Shown here: positions 9,757 to 18,530 of the stretch, piece after piece
Numbering within the stretch: the first letter of the stretch is position 1
Layout: each line of letters opens with the position of its first letter
Source: Thalassospira lucentensis
Lineage (GTDB): Bacteria; Pseudomonadota; Alphaproteobacteria; Rhodospirillales; Thalassospiraceae
Length of the DNA stretch: 64,000 bases
Reading direction: 5' to 3'
Assembly (NCBI RefSeq): GCF_011806425.1
Contig: NZ_JAATOV010000002.1
Location: 496,001 to 560,000, forward strand
Position numbers and translations under genes: made by a program
The notes under the pieces: generated by a model
The model's input: the letters and a program-made list of their open reading frames with translations, nothing else
Told to the model about the DNA's origin: nothing
The model's database searches: none

Positions 9757-11489
9757 TATAGAAGGCTCCCTTGCCGGTCATCATCTTTGGGGTGTGGGTT
9801 TTTCTTTTTGGGTGCCTTTGGTTTGGCGGGCGTTTCTGGCTTTGATGTGGCAGCGCTTTGTGGGGACTTTGCGCCGTGTTCCGTCGCCTCATCCGCAACA
9901 TTGCCAGACGATGCGTCCTGTGACGTTTCGGGCGCTGCTGGTGCAGACGGCGCTGAGGCAGCAGACGTTGCTGCCGTTCCGGCTGTCACGCGGGTAACCC
10001 CATCGCCAAGTTCAAGATCATATCCTTGGCCTGTGATGATATCTGCCGATTTTTCCACCAAGTGCCCTGCCCCATCGCGCACCACGGCAAAGCCGCGTTT
10101 CAGCACGTTGCGATAGGAATAACTTTCCAGCAAGCGGTCATAGCGTGCCAATCCTTCGGCTTCGCGATGAAGGGTGTTTTTCACCGCCGCCCCCATCCGC
10201 GCACCAAGATCAATGATCTGTTTGCGCGCCCGATCGACATCACGTTTGGCATCCGTTGGGCGCAATCCTGCCGATGCGCGATCAAGACGCGATTTTTGCG
10301 TTTGAAGGGCGGATTTCATGGCCCCGTCCAAGCGCACAGCGGCATTTTCCAACCGGCCGCGTTTTTCCGAAAGCTGTTCACGCGGACTGACCAACCGTGC
10401 GCTGGTTTCGTTCAAACGCGCGCGGGCCTGCTGGGCAACGCTAACCGCGGCACGTGGCAAACGATCCGCCCAGTTATCAAGTGTCTGACTGCGTTCTTCG
10501 AGCATCCTTTTGGGATCACCCAAACCACGTGCCAAACTTTCAAGCGCGGTTTTCTTTTCCATCCCCAAACGCCGGACGGCTTGGGACAAACGCAGTCCGT
10601 TTTCATCCACCTGTCCGAGCAAGTCCACGCGCACGGGCACGGCCTTTTCCGCCGCCCCGGTCGGGGTGGGTGCGCGCAAATCAGACACAAAATCAATCAG
10701 GGTGGTATCGGTTTCATGGCCAACCGCCGAAATCACCGGAATGTCAGAATCGGCCACCGCACGGGCAACGATTTCCTCGTTAAAGGACCACAAATCTTCA
10801 AGCGATCCGCCCCCACGCGCGACAATCAGAACGTCGGGGCGCGGAATATGGCCATAGGGCAAAAGATCGTTAAAGCCGCGTACGGCCTCGGCCACCTGTT
10901 CGGCCGAACCTTTGCCCTGCACAATCACAGGCCACAATAAAACCCGACGCGGGAAACGATCCCGCAGACGGTGCATAATATCGCGGATCACCGCACCCGT
11001 GGGCGATGTCACAATGCCAATCACATCGGGCAAAAACGGGATCGGCTTTTTGCGATCTGCGTCAAACAGGCCTTCGCCAGCCAGTTTCTTTTTGCGTTCT
11101 TCAAGAAGCTTTAAAAGCGCGCCTTCGCCCGCGACTTCCATCGTCTCGATCACGATCTGATATTTCGACCGGCCGGGGAACGTGGTCAGGCGTCCGGTAA
11201 CGATGACTTCCATGCCGTCTTCGGGCACCAGGCCAAGTTTGGCGGCCTGCCCGCGCCAGCACACGCCATCAATCACCGCCTTGTCGTCTTTCAGCGCCAA
11301 ATACATGTGGCCGCTGCTGGCACGTTTGAAACCGGAAATTTCACCGCGCACACGCACAAACGAAAAGGCATCTTCGACGGTCCGCTTTAACGCATTGGAC
11401 AGGTCAGAGACCGAAAATTCGGGTGCATTTCCCGTTTTCGCGGGCGTTTCGGGAACTGGGGCAAAAGGGTCGAACAAATCTTGCGTCAT
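9756..11489 (-). CDS. xseA: Exodeoxyribonuclease VII large subunit
   Basis: 577-residue large subunit of the single-strand-specific exonuclease VII. An N-terminal OB fold (about residues 20-120) is followed by the catalytic domain with IGIVTSPTGAVIRD and ARGGGSLEDLWSFNEE, then a long coiled-coil region. The last 80 residues are an Ala/Pro/Ser/Lys-rich tail beyond the usual end. ATG at 11489 is preferred to GTG at 11498. It is divergent from purD. The small subunit xseB is not in the window. Confidence 0.93.
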   Translation of the reverse strand: MTQDLFDPFAPVPETPAKTGNAPEFSVSDLSNALKRTVEDAFSFVRVRGEISGFKRASSGHMYLALKDDKAVIDGVCWRGQAAKLGLVPEDGMEVIVTGRLTTFPGRSKYQIVIETMEVAGEGALLKLLEERKKKLAGEGLFDADRKKPIPFLPDVIGIVTSPTGAVIRDIMHRLRDRFPRRVLLWPVIVQGKGSAEQVAEAVRGFNDLLPYGHIPRPDVLIVARGGGSLEDLWSFNEEIVARAVADSDIPVISAVGHETDTTLIDFVSDLRAPTPTGAAEKAVPVRVDLLGQVDENGLRLSQAVRRLGMEKKTALESLARGLGDPKRMLEERSQTLDNWADRLPRAAVSVAQQARARLNETSARLVSPREQLSEKRGRLENAAVRLDGAMKSALQTQKSRLDRASAGLRPTDAKRDVDRARKQIIDLGARMGAAVKNTLHREAEGLARYDRLLESYSYRNVLKRGFAVVRDGAGHLVEKSADIITGQGYDLELGDGVTRVTAGTAATSAASAPSAPAAPETSQDASSGNVADEATEHGAKSPQSAATSKPETPAKPKAPKKKNPHPKDDDRQGSLL

Positions 11490-11604
11490 CAGGGGCACTT
11501 TATGCTAAAAGCCCGCATAATTTGTTAAGCGGGATGGACAAGCGACTAGCCTAGTTCATCACGCATGGACCATCAAGCAATCGGACAAGTCGAAGGATAA
11601 AGTC

Positions 11605-12888
11605 ATGAAGGTTCTGGTCGTTGGCGGCGGTGGACGCGAACATGCCCTGTGTTGGGCCATTGCGCGCAGCCCGCGTATCTCCAAACTCTGGTGCGCACCG
11701 GGCAATGCTGGCATCGCCGATTCGGCTGAATGCGTTGCGATTTCCGATGGCGATATCGACGGTCTGGTGACCTTTGCCAAGGATAATGGCGTTGATCTGG
11801 TTGTCGTCGGTCCCGAAGCCCCGCTGGTTGCAGGCCTTGTTGACGCGCTTGATGGTGCGGGCATCAAATCGTTTGGTTGTTCAAAGGCCGCCGCCCAGCT
11901 TGAAGGCTCCAAAGGCTTTATGAAGGACATGGTCGCGAAGTTCGGTGTGCCGACCGCGGCCTATGGCCGTTTCACCACCCCGGATGATGCCAAGGCGTTT
12001 GTCAAAAAACATGGTGCGCCGATTGTGGTCAAAACCGATGGTTTGGCCGCGGGCAAGGGCGTGATTATTTGTCAGACAATTGACGAAGCCCTTGATGCGA
12101 TTGACGAATGCATGGTCGGCGGCAAGTTCGGCAATGCCGGTGCGGAAATCGTCATCGAAGAATTCCTGGTCGGCGAAGAAGCATCGTTCTTTGCGGTCTG
12201 CGATGGCAAAAACGTCATCCCATTGGTCGCCGCACAGGACCACAAGGCCGTTGGCGAAGGCGACACTGGCCCGAACACGGGCGGAATGGGGGCTTATTCC
12301 CCTGCACCGGTATTCACCGCGGACGTCGAAGCAAAAGTGATGGAGCAGATCATTGTTCCAACCGTCGAAGGCATGGCCAACGAAGGACACCCGTTTAAGG
12401 GCGTTTTGTTTGCCGGGCTTATGATTGACGACGCTGGCAACCCGAAACTGATCGAATACAACATTCGGTTTGGCGACCCGGAATGTCAGGTTCTGATGAC
12501 CCGCCTGAAATCAGACGTGCTTGATATCCTTGATGGTGCGGCCAGTGGCACGCTTAATACGGTCAAGCCTGAATGGTATGAGGAAACCGCCATGGTCATT
12601 GTGATGGCCGCCAACGGATATCCGGGATCGTATCAAAAAGGCACGGAGATCAAAAACGTCGCGGACGCCGATGCCATGGACAAAGTCAAAGTCCTGCATG
12701 CTGGAACCAAGATGGATGGCGATAAACTGACTGCATCTGGGGGGCGCGTTTTGGGCGTGACCGCACGTGGTGCGACCGTTACCGAAACGCAAAAGCGCGC
12801 CTATCAGGCGGTTGATGCGATTGATTGGGCGGATGGGTTCTGCCGCCGGGATATCGGCTGGCGTGCGGTTGCCCGCGAACAGAAATAA
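11605..12888 (+). CDS. purD: Phosphoribosylamine-glycine ligase (GARS)
   Basis: 427-residue ATP-grasp enzyme for the second step of de novo purine synthesis, joining glycine to phosphoribosylamine. It begins with the diagnostic VLVVGGGGREHALCW motif; the ATP-grasp core includes VVKTDGLAAGKGV (about residues 145-157) and HKAVGEGDTGPNTGGMGAYSP (about 213-233), and IEYNIRFGDPECQ near 280. AAGGA precedes the ATG. It is followed by a strong intrinsic terminator. Confidence 0.96.
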   Translation: MKVLVVGGGGREHALCWAIARSPRISKLWCAPGNAGIADSAECVAISDGDIDGLVTFAKDNGVDLVVVGPEAPLVAGLVDALDGAGIKSFGCSKAAAQLEGSKGFMKDMVAKFGVPTAAYGRFTTPDDAKAFVKKHGAPIVVKTDGLAAGKGVIICQTIDEALDAIDECMVGGKFGNAGAEIVIEEFLVGEEASFFAVCDGKNVIPLVAAQDHKAVGEGDTGPNTGGMGAYSPAPVFTADVEAKVMEQIIVPTVEGMANEGHPFKGVLFAGLMIDDAGNPKLIEYNIRFGDPECQVLMTRLKSDVLDILDGAASGTLNTVKPEWYEETAMVIVMAANGYPGSYQKGTEIKNVADADAMDKVKVLHAGTKMDGDKLTASGGRVLGVTARGATVTETQKRAYQAVDAIDWADGFCRRDIGWRAVAREQK

Positions 12889-12912
12889 CGCAAAACGCGT
12901 AACACAAAGACC

Positions 12913-12945
12913 AAGGCCGGGTTTACGCAACCCGGCCTTTTTTTA
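12913..12945 (+). terminator. Intrinsic terminator after purD
   Basis: A 9-bp GC-rich stem (AAGGCCGGG / CCCGGCCTT) with a 9-base loop is followed by a run of T. The stop codon of the convergent ABC ATPase gene (12923-12925) lies inside the loop. Confidence 0.9.
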
Positions 12946-13771
12946 CGTCCTCTGCCAACTTGGCGGTTGGGGTATCGGTCCCTGAGTTCAGTTTGGGTAT
13001 CGATGACCCTGCGTGATAGCGGATCATGCAGCGCCCCGGGTGAAGGTCATCGGGTTCAACCGTGGCCGAAATGCCAAACACATCGCGCAGATTTTCCGAT
13101 GTGATGATGTCACCCGGCGCACCAATCGCATAAATTTTGCCGTGATCAACGATGGCAATGCGATCACAAAACAGGGCTGCATGGTTCAAATCATGCAAGG
13201 CCGCAACGACGGTAACCGGCAAGGTGCGCACCAATTCCATCAAACCCAATTGATGACGGATATCAAGATGGTTCGTCGGCTCATCCAGCAGCAGATATTC
13301 TGGTTCTTGTGCCAAGGCACGTGCGATATGGACGCGCTGCTTTTCCCCACCCGAAAGGGTCTGCCACACCCGGTCAGACATGGCGCGCATATCCACCGCA
13401 TCAAGCGCATCGCGCACAACCGCATCATCACGTTCCGACCAGCGCGACAGCAAACTTAAATACGGTGTCCGCCCTAATGACACCGCCTCGGCCACGGTGA
13501 TCCGGTCAATGGTGGTGGCCTGTTGTTCGACAAAGCCGATCCGGCGTGCAAGGTTGCGCCGCCCGATTTGCTTTAACGCCTGCCCGTCCAACGTGGCATC
13601 ACCGCGCGATGGCCGTTTAAGTCCACCTAAAACCGACATTAATGTGGTTTTGCCCGACCCGTTCGGACCAATCAGGCCCAGAAACTCGCCCGGTTCGACC
13701 TTAAGCGAGATATCGGTGATGATCTTTTTAAATCCGGCCTGCCAGTCGACATTGCGCAATTCAAGGCTCAT
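12923..13771 (-). CDS. btuD: Cobalamin-type ABC transporter ATP-binding protein (BtuD-like)
   Basis: 282-residue FecE/BtuD-type ATPase. Walker A GPNGSGKTT is near residue 36, the signature LSGGEKQR near 140 and Walker B LLLDEPTNHLD near 160. The ATG at 13771 overlaps the TGA of the permease gene (ATGA), so it is preferred to the GTG 21 bases upstream. It is the third gene of the riboswitch-led importer operon and powers the permease at 13768-14808. The last ~30 residues extend beyond the ATPase core. The B12 assignment rests on the riboswitch, since the ATPase alone would also fit iron-siderophore uptake. Confidence 0.85.
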   Translation of the reverse strand: MSLELRNVDWQAGFKKIITDISLKVEPGEFLGLIGPNGSGKTTLMSVLGGLKRPSRGDATLDGQALKQIGRRNLARRIGFVEQQATTIDRITVAEAVSLGRTPYLSLLSRWSERDDAVVRDALDAVDMRAMSDRVWQTLSGGEKQRVHIARALAQEPEYLLLDEPTNHLDIRHQLGLMELVRTLPVTVVAALHDLNHAALFCDRIAIVDHGKIYAIGAPGDIITSENLRDVFGISATVEPDDLHPGRCMIRYHAGSSIPKLNSGTDTPTAKLAEDVKKGRVA

Positions 13772-14808
13772 CGCAAAACCCTTCCATGACACAGGATCAG
13801 CGCAAAGGCCGGCGCGCCAATAAGGGCTGTAATCACACCAATCGGTAGAACCTGGCCTTCCAGAATAATGCGCGATACCACATCGGCCATCACCAGAAAG
13901 ATCGCCCCAATCACCGCCGACAGCGGGAGCAAATAGCCATGCCGTGTGCCGACAAAGAACCGGGCGGCATGGGGAATAACCAGCCCCACAAACCCGATGG
14001 AGCCAACAATACTGACCATCACCGCCGTCATCGATGCCGCACAGGCAATCAAAATCACATAAACGCGGCGCACCGGCACACCGACAGAGGCCGCCGAATC
14101 CCGCCCGAATGTAAAGGCATCAAGCGACCGCGCATGGGCCAAGCAAATGACAACACCAATCAATGCCACCGGCAAGGCCAAGCTGACATCCGACCAGCGC
14201 ACACCACTAAGATTGCCCAAAAGCCAGAACATAATCCCGCGTGCTTCGTTTGCGGTCGCGGTTTTGGTCACGATGAAGGATGTTAAGGCATTAAAAAGCT
14301 GCGATCCGGCAACACCAGCCAGAATAATCGCCCCCGCACCGCGCCCGGCCGGAAAGGCCAAGATTGCGACAAAGGCAAAGGCGACAAGGGCGCCAATAAA
14401 CGCACCGACCGATACGCCAAACATACCGGCGCCAAAACCCAGCAACGCCACACTGACCGCGCCGGTTGACGCCCCCGCCGAGATCCCCAGCAAATAGGGA
14501 TCGGCCAAGGCATTGCGCAGCAAAGCCTGCAAGACAACACCGGCCACCGCCAGCGATGCCCCGCAACTTGCAGCCACAATAGCGCGACTGATGCGGTAAT
14601 TCCAAATGATCCCCGCATCAATCGCATCCACGTCATAGCCCGCATGCCAAACATGGTTGGCGACCGCCTTAAAAACGGTCGCCACCGGAATGGCGGTTTC
14701 GCCCATCGACGCCGCAACACCGATCACAACGAGCAGCAAAACCAAGGCGGCACTGCTGGCAGTGATCAGGCGTAACGGGTTGCGATAATTGACTGTTAGC
14801 GCTGTCAT
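13768..14808 (-). CDS. btuC: FecCD/BtuC-type ABC transporter permease
   Basis: 346-residue, about ten-helix permease of the FecCD family. Family blocks are RLPRAIVA-like NYRISRAIVAASCGASLAVAGVVLQ near residue 70, LLGISAGASTGA near 105, and IGFVGLVIPHAAR near 265. It ends with the ATGA overlap that couples it to the ATPase and begins 34 bases after the binding-protein gene. With a cobalamin riboswitch upstream the most likely cargo is cobalamin, a corrinoid precursor or cobalt-related ligand. Confidence 0.86.
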   Translation of the reverse strand: MTALTVNYRNPLRLITASSAALVLLLVVIGVAASMGETAIPVATVFKAVANHVWHAGYDVDAIDAGIIWNYRISRAIVAASCGASLAVAGVVLQALLRNALADPYLLGISAGASTGAVSVALLGFGAGMFGVSVGAFIGALVAFAFVAILAFPAGRGAGAIILAGVAGSQLFNALTSFIVTKTATANEARGIMFWLLGNLSGVRWSDVSLALPVALIGVVICLAHARSLDAFTFGRDSAASVGVPVRRVYVILIACAASMTAVMVSIVGSIGFVGLVIPHAARFFVGTRHGYLLPLSAVIGAIFLVMADVVSRIILEGQVLPIGVITALIGAPAFALILCHGRVLR

Positions 14809-14842
14809 TGATTAGGCAAACCTAAGGGCGGCAAAGAAAAAC

Positions 14843-15880
14843 TCACTGACGAACCATCCCGAATTTTTCAACGGCATCGGCAAGGGTTTCAATCCCGTCA
14901 ATCGTACGAATGGTCGGGTTCATGGCCTGCGCATCCATCACAACGATATGTCCTTGTTTCACGGCCTTCATCTGACGTGTGACCGGATCGTTTTTCAGGA
15001 AATCCAGTTTCAGTTCCCAATCATCGGCCTGATAACGTCGACGGTCCATTTTGCCAATCACAATAATATCGGGATTGGCACGTGCGACGGTTTCCCATCC
15101 AACGGTTGGCCATTCTTCGTTGCTGGTGATCACGTTTTCAACGCCAAGGATCGACATGATATATCCCGGCGCCCCTTTTTTGCCCGCGACATAGGGATCG
15201 ATATCAAGTTCGGCACTGGAAAACCAGATCACGGCCGATACATCACCATCGGCAATTCCGGCAACCTTTTCACGGGCGGCTTTTTCGCGCGCTTTAAGGT
15301 CGGCAATCAGCGCGTCACCGCGTGCCTCGACGTCAAAGATTTTCGCAAGATCGCCGATTTCCTGATAAATCATCGCCATCGAAAAGGCGTCACTGCGCGT
15401 GCCATCACCGCCGGTGCTGTTGTCCTTGCCCTTGCAATCAGCCGGGGATGTATAGACCGGAATGGAAAACTCGTTAAATTGCGCGATGGTGCCAACCGCG
15501 CCCTTGGGGCCGACATGCCATTGGAATTGCGTCGTCACCAGTTGTGGCTTTGTCCCGACCACACTTTCAAAACTGGGATCGTCGTCTGCCAGACGCGGAA
15601 TATTGGCGTTCACATCCTTAAATTCATTAAGAACCGGGCCCAGCCAAACCGCCGTGCCAACGACCTTATCGGCCAGTCCCAAAAGATACAGGATTTCTGT
15701 TGAACTTTGCCCAATCGAAACAACCCGATCCGGGGCCGCATCAAATGTCAGGCTGTTGCCGCAATTTTCCATCTGGAGGGGGTAGTCAGTGGCCTGTGCG
15801 GGCGTGGAACAAGAAATTGCGCCTGCGGTAATCACCCCGACCGTCAGTGCAAATGTGTTCCGTTTGATCAATGAGATCAA
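14843..15880 (-). CDS. btuF: Periplasmic substrate-binding protein of cobalamin-type ABC importer (BtuF-like)
   Basis: 345-residue type III periplasmic binding protein with a signal peptide (about residues 1-30) and the RVVSIGQSSTEILYLLGLADKVVG block of the BtuF/FepB fold; the second lobe contains WETVARANPDIIVIGKMDRR. The TTG at 15880 is chosen since AAAGGA sits about 8 bases upstream. It leads btuF-btuC-btuD. The leader carries a cobalamin riboswitch and a Zur-box-like palindrome, so expression may respond to B12 and to zinc. Confidence 0.84.
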   Translation of the reverse strand: MISLIKRNTFALTVGVITAGAISCSTPAQATDYPLQMENCGNSLTFDAAPDRVVSIGQSSTEILYLLGLADKVVGTAVWLGPVLNEFKDVNANIPRLADDDPSFESVVGTKPQLVTTQFQWHVGPKGAVGTIAQFNEFSIPVYTSPADCKGKDNSTGGDGTRSDAFSMAMIYQEIGDLAKIFDVEARGDALIADLKAREKAAREKVAGIADGDVSAVIWFSSAELDIDPYVAGKKGAPGYIMSILGVENVITSNEEWPTVGWETVARANPDIIVIGKMDRRRYQADDWELKLDFLKNDPVTRQMKAVKQGHIVVMDAQAMNPTIRTIDGIETLADAVEKFGMVRQ

Positions 15881-15949
15881 TGTTCTGTCCTTTCGCGGAT
15901 ATATCAGACGCCTGCCAAAGCATGCGCCAGACTCATCATCCGATTAAAT

Positions 15950-15967
15950 GTTATGTTATAACATAAC
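15950..15967. promoter_or_regulatory. Zur-box-like perfect palindrome upstream of btuF
   Basis: The 18-base palindrome GTTATGTTATAACATAAC is perfect. With its flank it contains ATGTTAT-N2-TATAACAT, the core of the gammaproteobacterial Zur consensus. On the minus strand a TTGACG box (15982-15987) lies 16 bases from TATGTT (15960-15965), a possible promoter whose -10 box falls within the palindrome, about 80 bases before the btuF start. Assignment to Zur is inference from motif similarity; another Fur-family regulator is possible. Confidence 0.5.
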
Positions 15968-16073
15968 GAATAATCCGATATCGTCAACAGACCAGAACAG
16001 GGAGGTGAGAAAACCGACGGTTCGCAAGGGATTGGGACTTTTAAACAAAGCCCAAAAGAGACCACGCGACACA

Positions 16074-16124
16074 TGCCGACATTCCCCGAGGCACCCCGCC
16101 CGGTCAGTCGTCTTGATGTCGGCA
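16074..16124 (-). promoter_or_regulatory. Expression-platform hairpin of the cobalamin riboswitch
   Basis: Minus-strand TGCCGACAT (16116-16124) is a perfect 9-bp complement of ATGTCGGCA (16074-16082). The first arm includes the 3' strand of aptamer helix P1, so the two structures exclude each other as expected of a switch. No strong U-run follows, so the mechanism (attenuation with Rho or another step) is open. Confidence 0.6.
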
Positions 16125-16291
16125 GGTCTCCTGGCTCGCGGGTCATTGCTTTTTCTGGCCTTCCCGGGAAACCCCAGTGGCATTGATTAGAAAAAGGCTC
16201 ACCGCCTACAGTTGCGGGGGCAGCTTCGGTTAACGGGCGCATGATCAAACACGCCTGCATCGAATTCCCTTTATCCTTTTCGGATACCGAC
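16118..16291 (-). ncRNA. Cobalamin riboswitch (AdoCbl aptamer)
   Basis: Read on the minus strand the region shows the conserved B12-box elements: GCTGCCCCCGCAACTG followed by AGGCGG, CCACTGG near the middle, GGGAAGGC, and finally GCCAGGAGACCTGCC. The outer P1 helix can form between 16287-16291 and 16118-16122 (GTCGG / CCGAC). It lies about 240 bases upstream of btuF with no gene between. A -10-like TATAAT (minus strand, 16383-16388) may serve as the upstream promoter, but no good -35 box was found. Confidence 0.93.
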
Positions 16292-16424
16292 GGGAAAAGG
16301 ATGTCACATAGTCCCCCGCACCCGTCAAGAAAATAGCAGAACGCACGCGAACGCAGCATCCACGCGCAACACGCTAAACGACATTATAAAACGTTATAAA
16401 GATGTTACCCCGCGTCAAAACCCG

Positions 16425-17333
16425 TTACGGCGCAATGACAGCCCCCAAAGGTGCCTGACCCAAGATTGCCGCCACATCCCGCATGGGCGGGGCGCCAAAC
16501 ATGCGCGCATATTCGCGGCTAAACTGTGATGTGCTTTCATAGCCAACTTGATAGGCGGCAGTAGATGCATCCTTCATTTCGGCCAGCATGATTTGCCGCG
16601 CGGTCGTCAGCCGCAATCGTTTTTGATATTGCAACGGGGTCATGGCCGTTACTTCCTTAAAATGGTGATGGAAGGAAGATGGGCTCATATTCGCATGCCG
16701 GGCAAGGTCCTCGACCCGAAGTGGCTTGTCGAAATTATCTTTCAGCAGCCGCAAGACGGCTGAAATGCGCTGCATGTTACTGCCGCCCATGACAAGGCGG
16801 GCAATCACCCCCCCCTGCCCGGTGCGCAGCAATCTGTAATGCACTTCGCGCATCAAAAGCGGCAACATCACCGGAATTTCGTCGGGTTGATCAATCAATT
16901 CGACCACGCGCAGGACCGCATCAACCAATCCTTGCGTCGTGTTTTCAACAAATAGTCCCCGGCAACTGTCACCATCGCCTGCAATATTAAGGTCCATATG
17001 CGTGACCAGATCGCTAAGTATTTGGCCATCCAGATCAATCGACAAACTGCGATACGGCGCTTCCTTCGTCGCATTGATCACGTGCCCGACGATGGGCAAA
17101 TCCACCGACGCCACAAGCAACTGCCCGGGCGCATAGCGATAGACGTCTTGACCAAGCGTGACTTCCTTTGCGCCCGATACAATCAGACACAGGCAAGGCT
17201 TATAAATTGTTGGCACCTTAAGGCTGGGTGCGGGTGACCGATATATCGAAACCGGTTCAACCGTTGTGCGCACCGCCCCATCCGGATCACAGTATTTGTC
17301 AATCAACTGACTTAGCCGTTGATAGTTATCCAT
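16425..17333 (-). CDS. AraC family transcriptional regulator
   Basis: 302-residue regulator with an N-terminal AraC_N-type sensor domain (about residues 15-165) and a C-terminal double helix-turn-helix (about 200-290): VEDLARHANMSPSSFHHHFKEVTAMTPLQYQKRLRL and YQVGYESTSQFSREYARMFG. The ATG at 17333 is preferred to a TTG two codons upstream. It is divergent from a short-chain dehydrogenase gene 170 bases away, the usual arrangement for this AraC subgroup, and probably activates it in response to an aldehyde, alcohol or similar signal. Confidence 0.88.
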   Translation of the reverse strand: MDNYQRLSQLIDKYCDPDGAVRTTVEPVSIYRSPAPSLKVPTIYKPCLCLIVSGAKEVTLGQDVYRYAPGQLLVASVDLPIVGHVINATKEAPYRSLSIDLDGQILSDLVTHMDLNIAGDGDSCRGLFVENTTQGLVDAVLRVVELIDQPDEIPVMLPLLMREVHYRLLRTGQGGVIARLVMGGSNMQRISAVLRLLKDNFDKPLRVEDLARHANMSPSSFHHHFKEVTAMTPLQYQKRLRLTTARQIMLAEMKDASTAAYQVGYESTSQFSREYARMFGAPPMRDVAAILGQAPLGAVIAP

Positions 17334-17503
17334 CACCAAAACCCTTTGTTTGACTTGGGTTCACTATACATGACAAATCCCCACTGCAAAGGACGACATG
17401 CCCAAATTGGAGGATTAGGCAATCTATGCCGAGTTCTGTGTATTCAACAAACGGGTCGGGACGGACACAGTAAGCGCCATGACACAAACACACGGAGGTT
17501 GTC

Positions 17504-18250
17504 ATGACGAACCCGATTAATCACGCCGAAAACAAAACCGTTATTATCACAGGTGCCAGCAGCGGCATTGGTGAGGCAACCGCACGGCTTCTGGCCAAAA
17601 ATGGTGCGAATGTTGTTTTGGGTGCCCGGCGCACAGAACGCCTTGATACCATCGCAACCGAGATCGAAGCCGCCGGCGGTACTGCCATGGCCCGCGCGGT
17701 CGATGTCACCGATGCCGAAAGTGTCGAAGCCCTTGTCTATCACGCCAAAAACATGTTTGGTCGCGTTGATGTGCTCTATAATAATGCCGGTGTCATGCCG
17801 CTTGCCCCAATGTCGGAGCTTAAAATCGACGAATGGGACAATATGATCAACGTCAACATTCGTGGTGTTCTAAATGGCATTGCAGCCGTGTTGCCGATTT
17901 TCGGCGAACAAGGCAGCGGCCACGTTATTAACACCGCATCGATTGGTGCCCATGTGGTCGTCCCAAGCGGAGCCGTTTACTGCGCCACCAAACATGCCGT
18001 TTGGGCAATTTCCGAAGGCCTGCGTCAAGAAAGCACCAATGTCCGCGTCACCACGATTTCGCCCGGCGTGGTCGAAACCGAACTAGGCCACGACATTAGT
18101 GATGAAACCAGCAAAGCGCTTTTGACCGAGTTCCGCAAACTTGCCTTAAGCCCGGATGCGATTGCGCGTGCCGTGCTTTATGCGATTGATCAACCTGCTG
18201 ATGTTGATGTGAACGAAGTCATAGTCCGCCCGACCGCGTCAGCTTTCTAA
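17504..18250 (+). CDS. Short-chain dehydrogenase/reductase
   Basis: 248-residue classical SDR. The NAD(P)-binding GASSGIGEA motif is at about residues 18-26, NNAGV near 92 and the catalytic YCATK near 158-162 with the Ser of TASIGAHV before it. A GGAGG ribosome site precedes the ATG. It resembles the NADP-dependent serine/3-hydroxy acid dehydrogenase-like group often paired with AraC regulators. The substrate cannot be inferred. A strong terminator follows 70 bases downstream. Confidence 0.88.
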   Translation: MTNPINHAENKTVIITGASSGIGEATARLLAKNGANVVLGARRTERLDTIATEIEAAGGTAMARAVDVTDAESVEALVYHAKNMFGRVDVLYNNAGVMPLAPMSELKIDEWDNMINVNIRGVLNGIAAVLPIFGEQGSGHVINTASIGAHVVVPSGAVYCATKHAVWAISEGLRQESTNVRVTTISPGVVETELGHDISDETSKALLTEFRKLALSPDAIARAVLYAIDQPADVDVNEVIVRPTASAF

Positions 18251-18322
18251 TCCGGCAAACGTCCCCCGCCAAACCTGCCCCAAACCCGCACCGATTGTCG
18301 GGTTGGATTCTGACGCAAACCG

Positions 18323-18355
18323 CACCGGACCGGCCCTTTGCCGGTCCGGTGTTTT
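18323..18355 (+). terminator. Intrinsic terminator after the SDR gene
   Basis: An 11-bp perfect stem (CACCGGACCGG / CCGGTCCGGTG) with a 7-base loop is followed by TTTTCGTTT. Confidence 0.88.
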
Positions 18356-18530
18356 CGTTTGATCCTGTCATCGCATTATTTCCATTCCGTTCCACCAAGT
18401 GAAGGCGTATGGATGTCCCCGAGATTTTCGGGACAGGATATGTAGCACCTTGAATTTGCCATCATTCATCCCGATTAACTCCACACTGTCTGGTAGTATT
18501 CCGGCACATTTCATAATCGGGACTTGGTGA

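Noticed and set aside
10026..10940. 304-codon plus-strand open frame
   Set aside because: Antisense to xseA, whose motifs are unmistakable; no family or ribosome site for the antisense reading.
15904..16359. Minus-strand open frame covering the btu leader
   Set aside because: It lies exactly over the cobalamin riboswitch and its expression platform; no ribosome site and no protein family.
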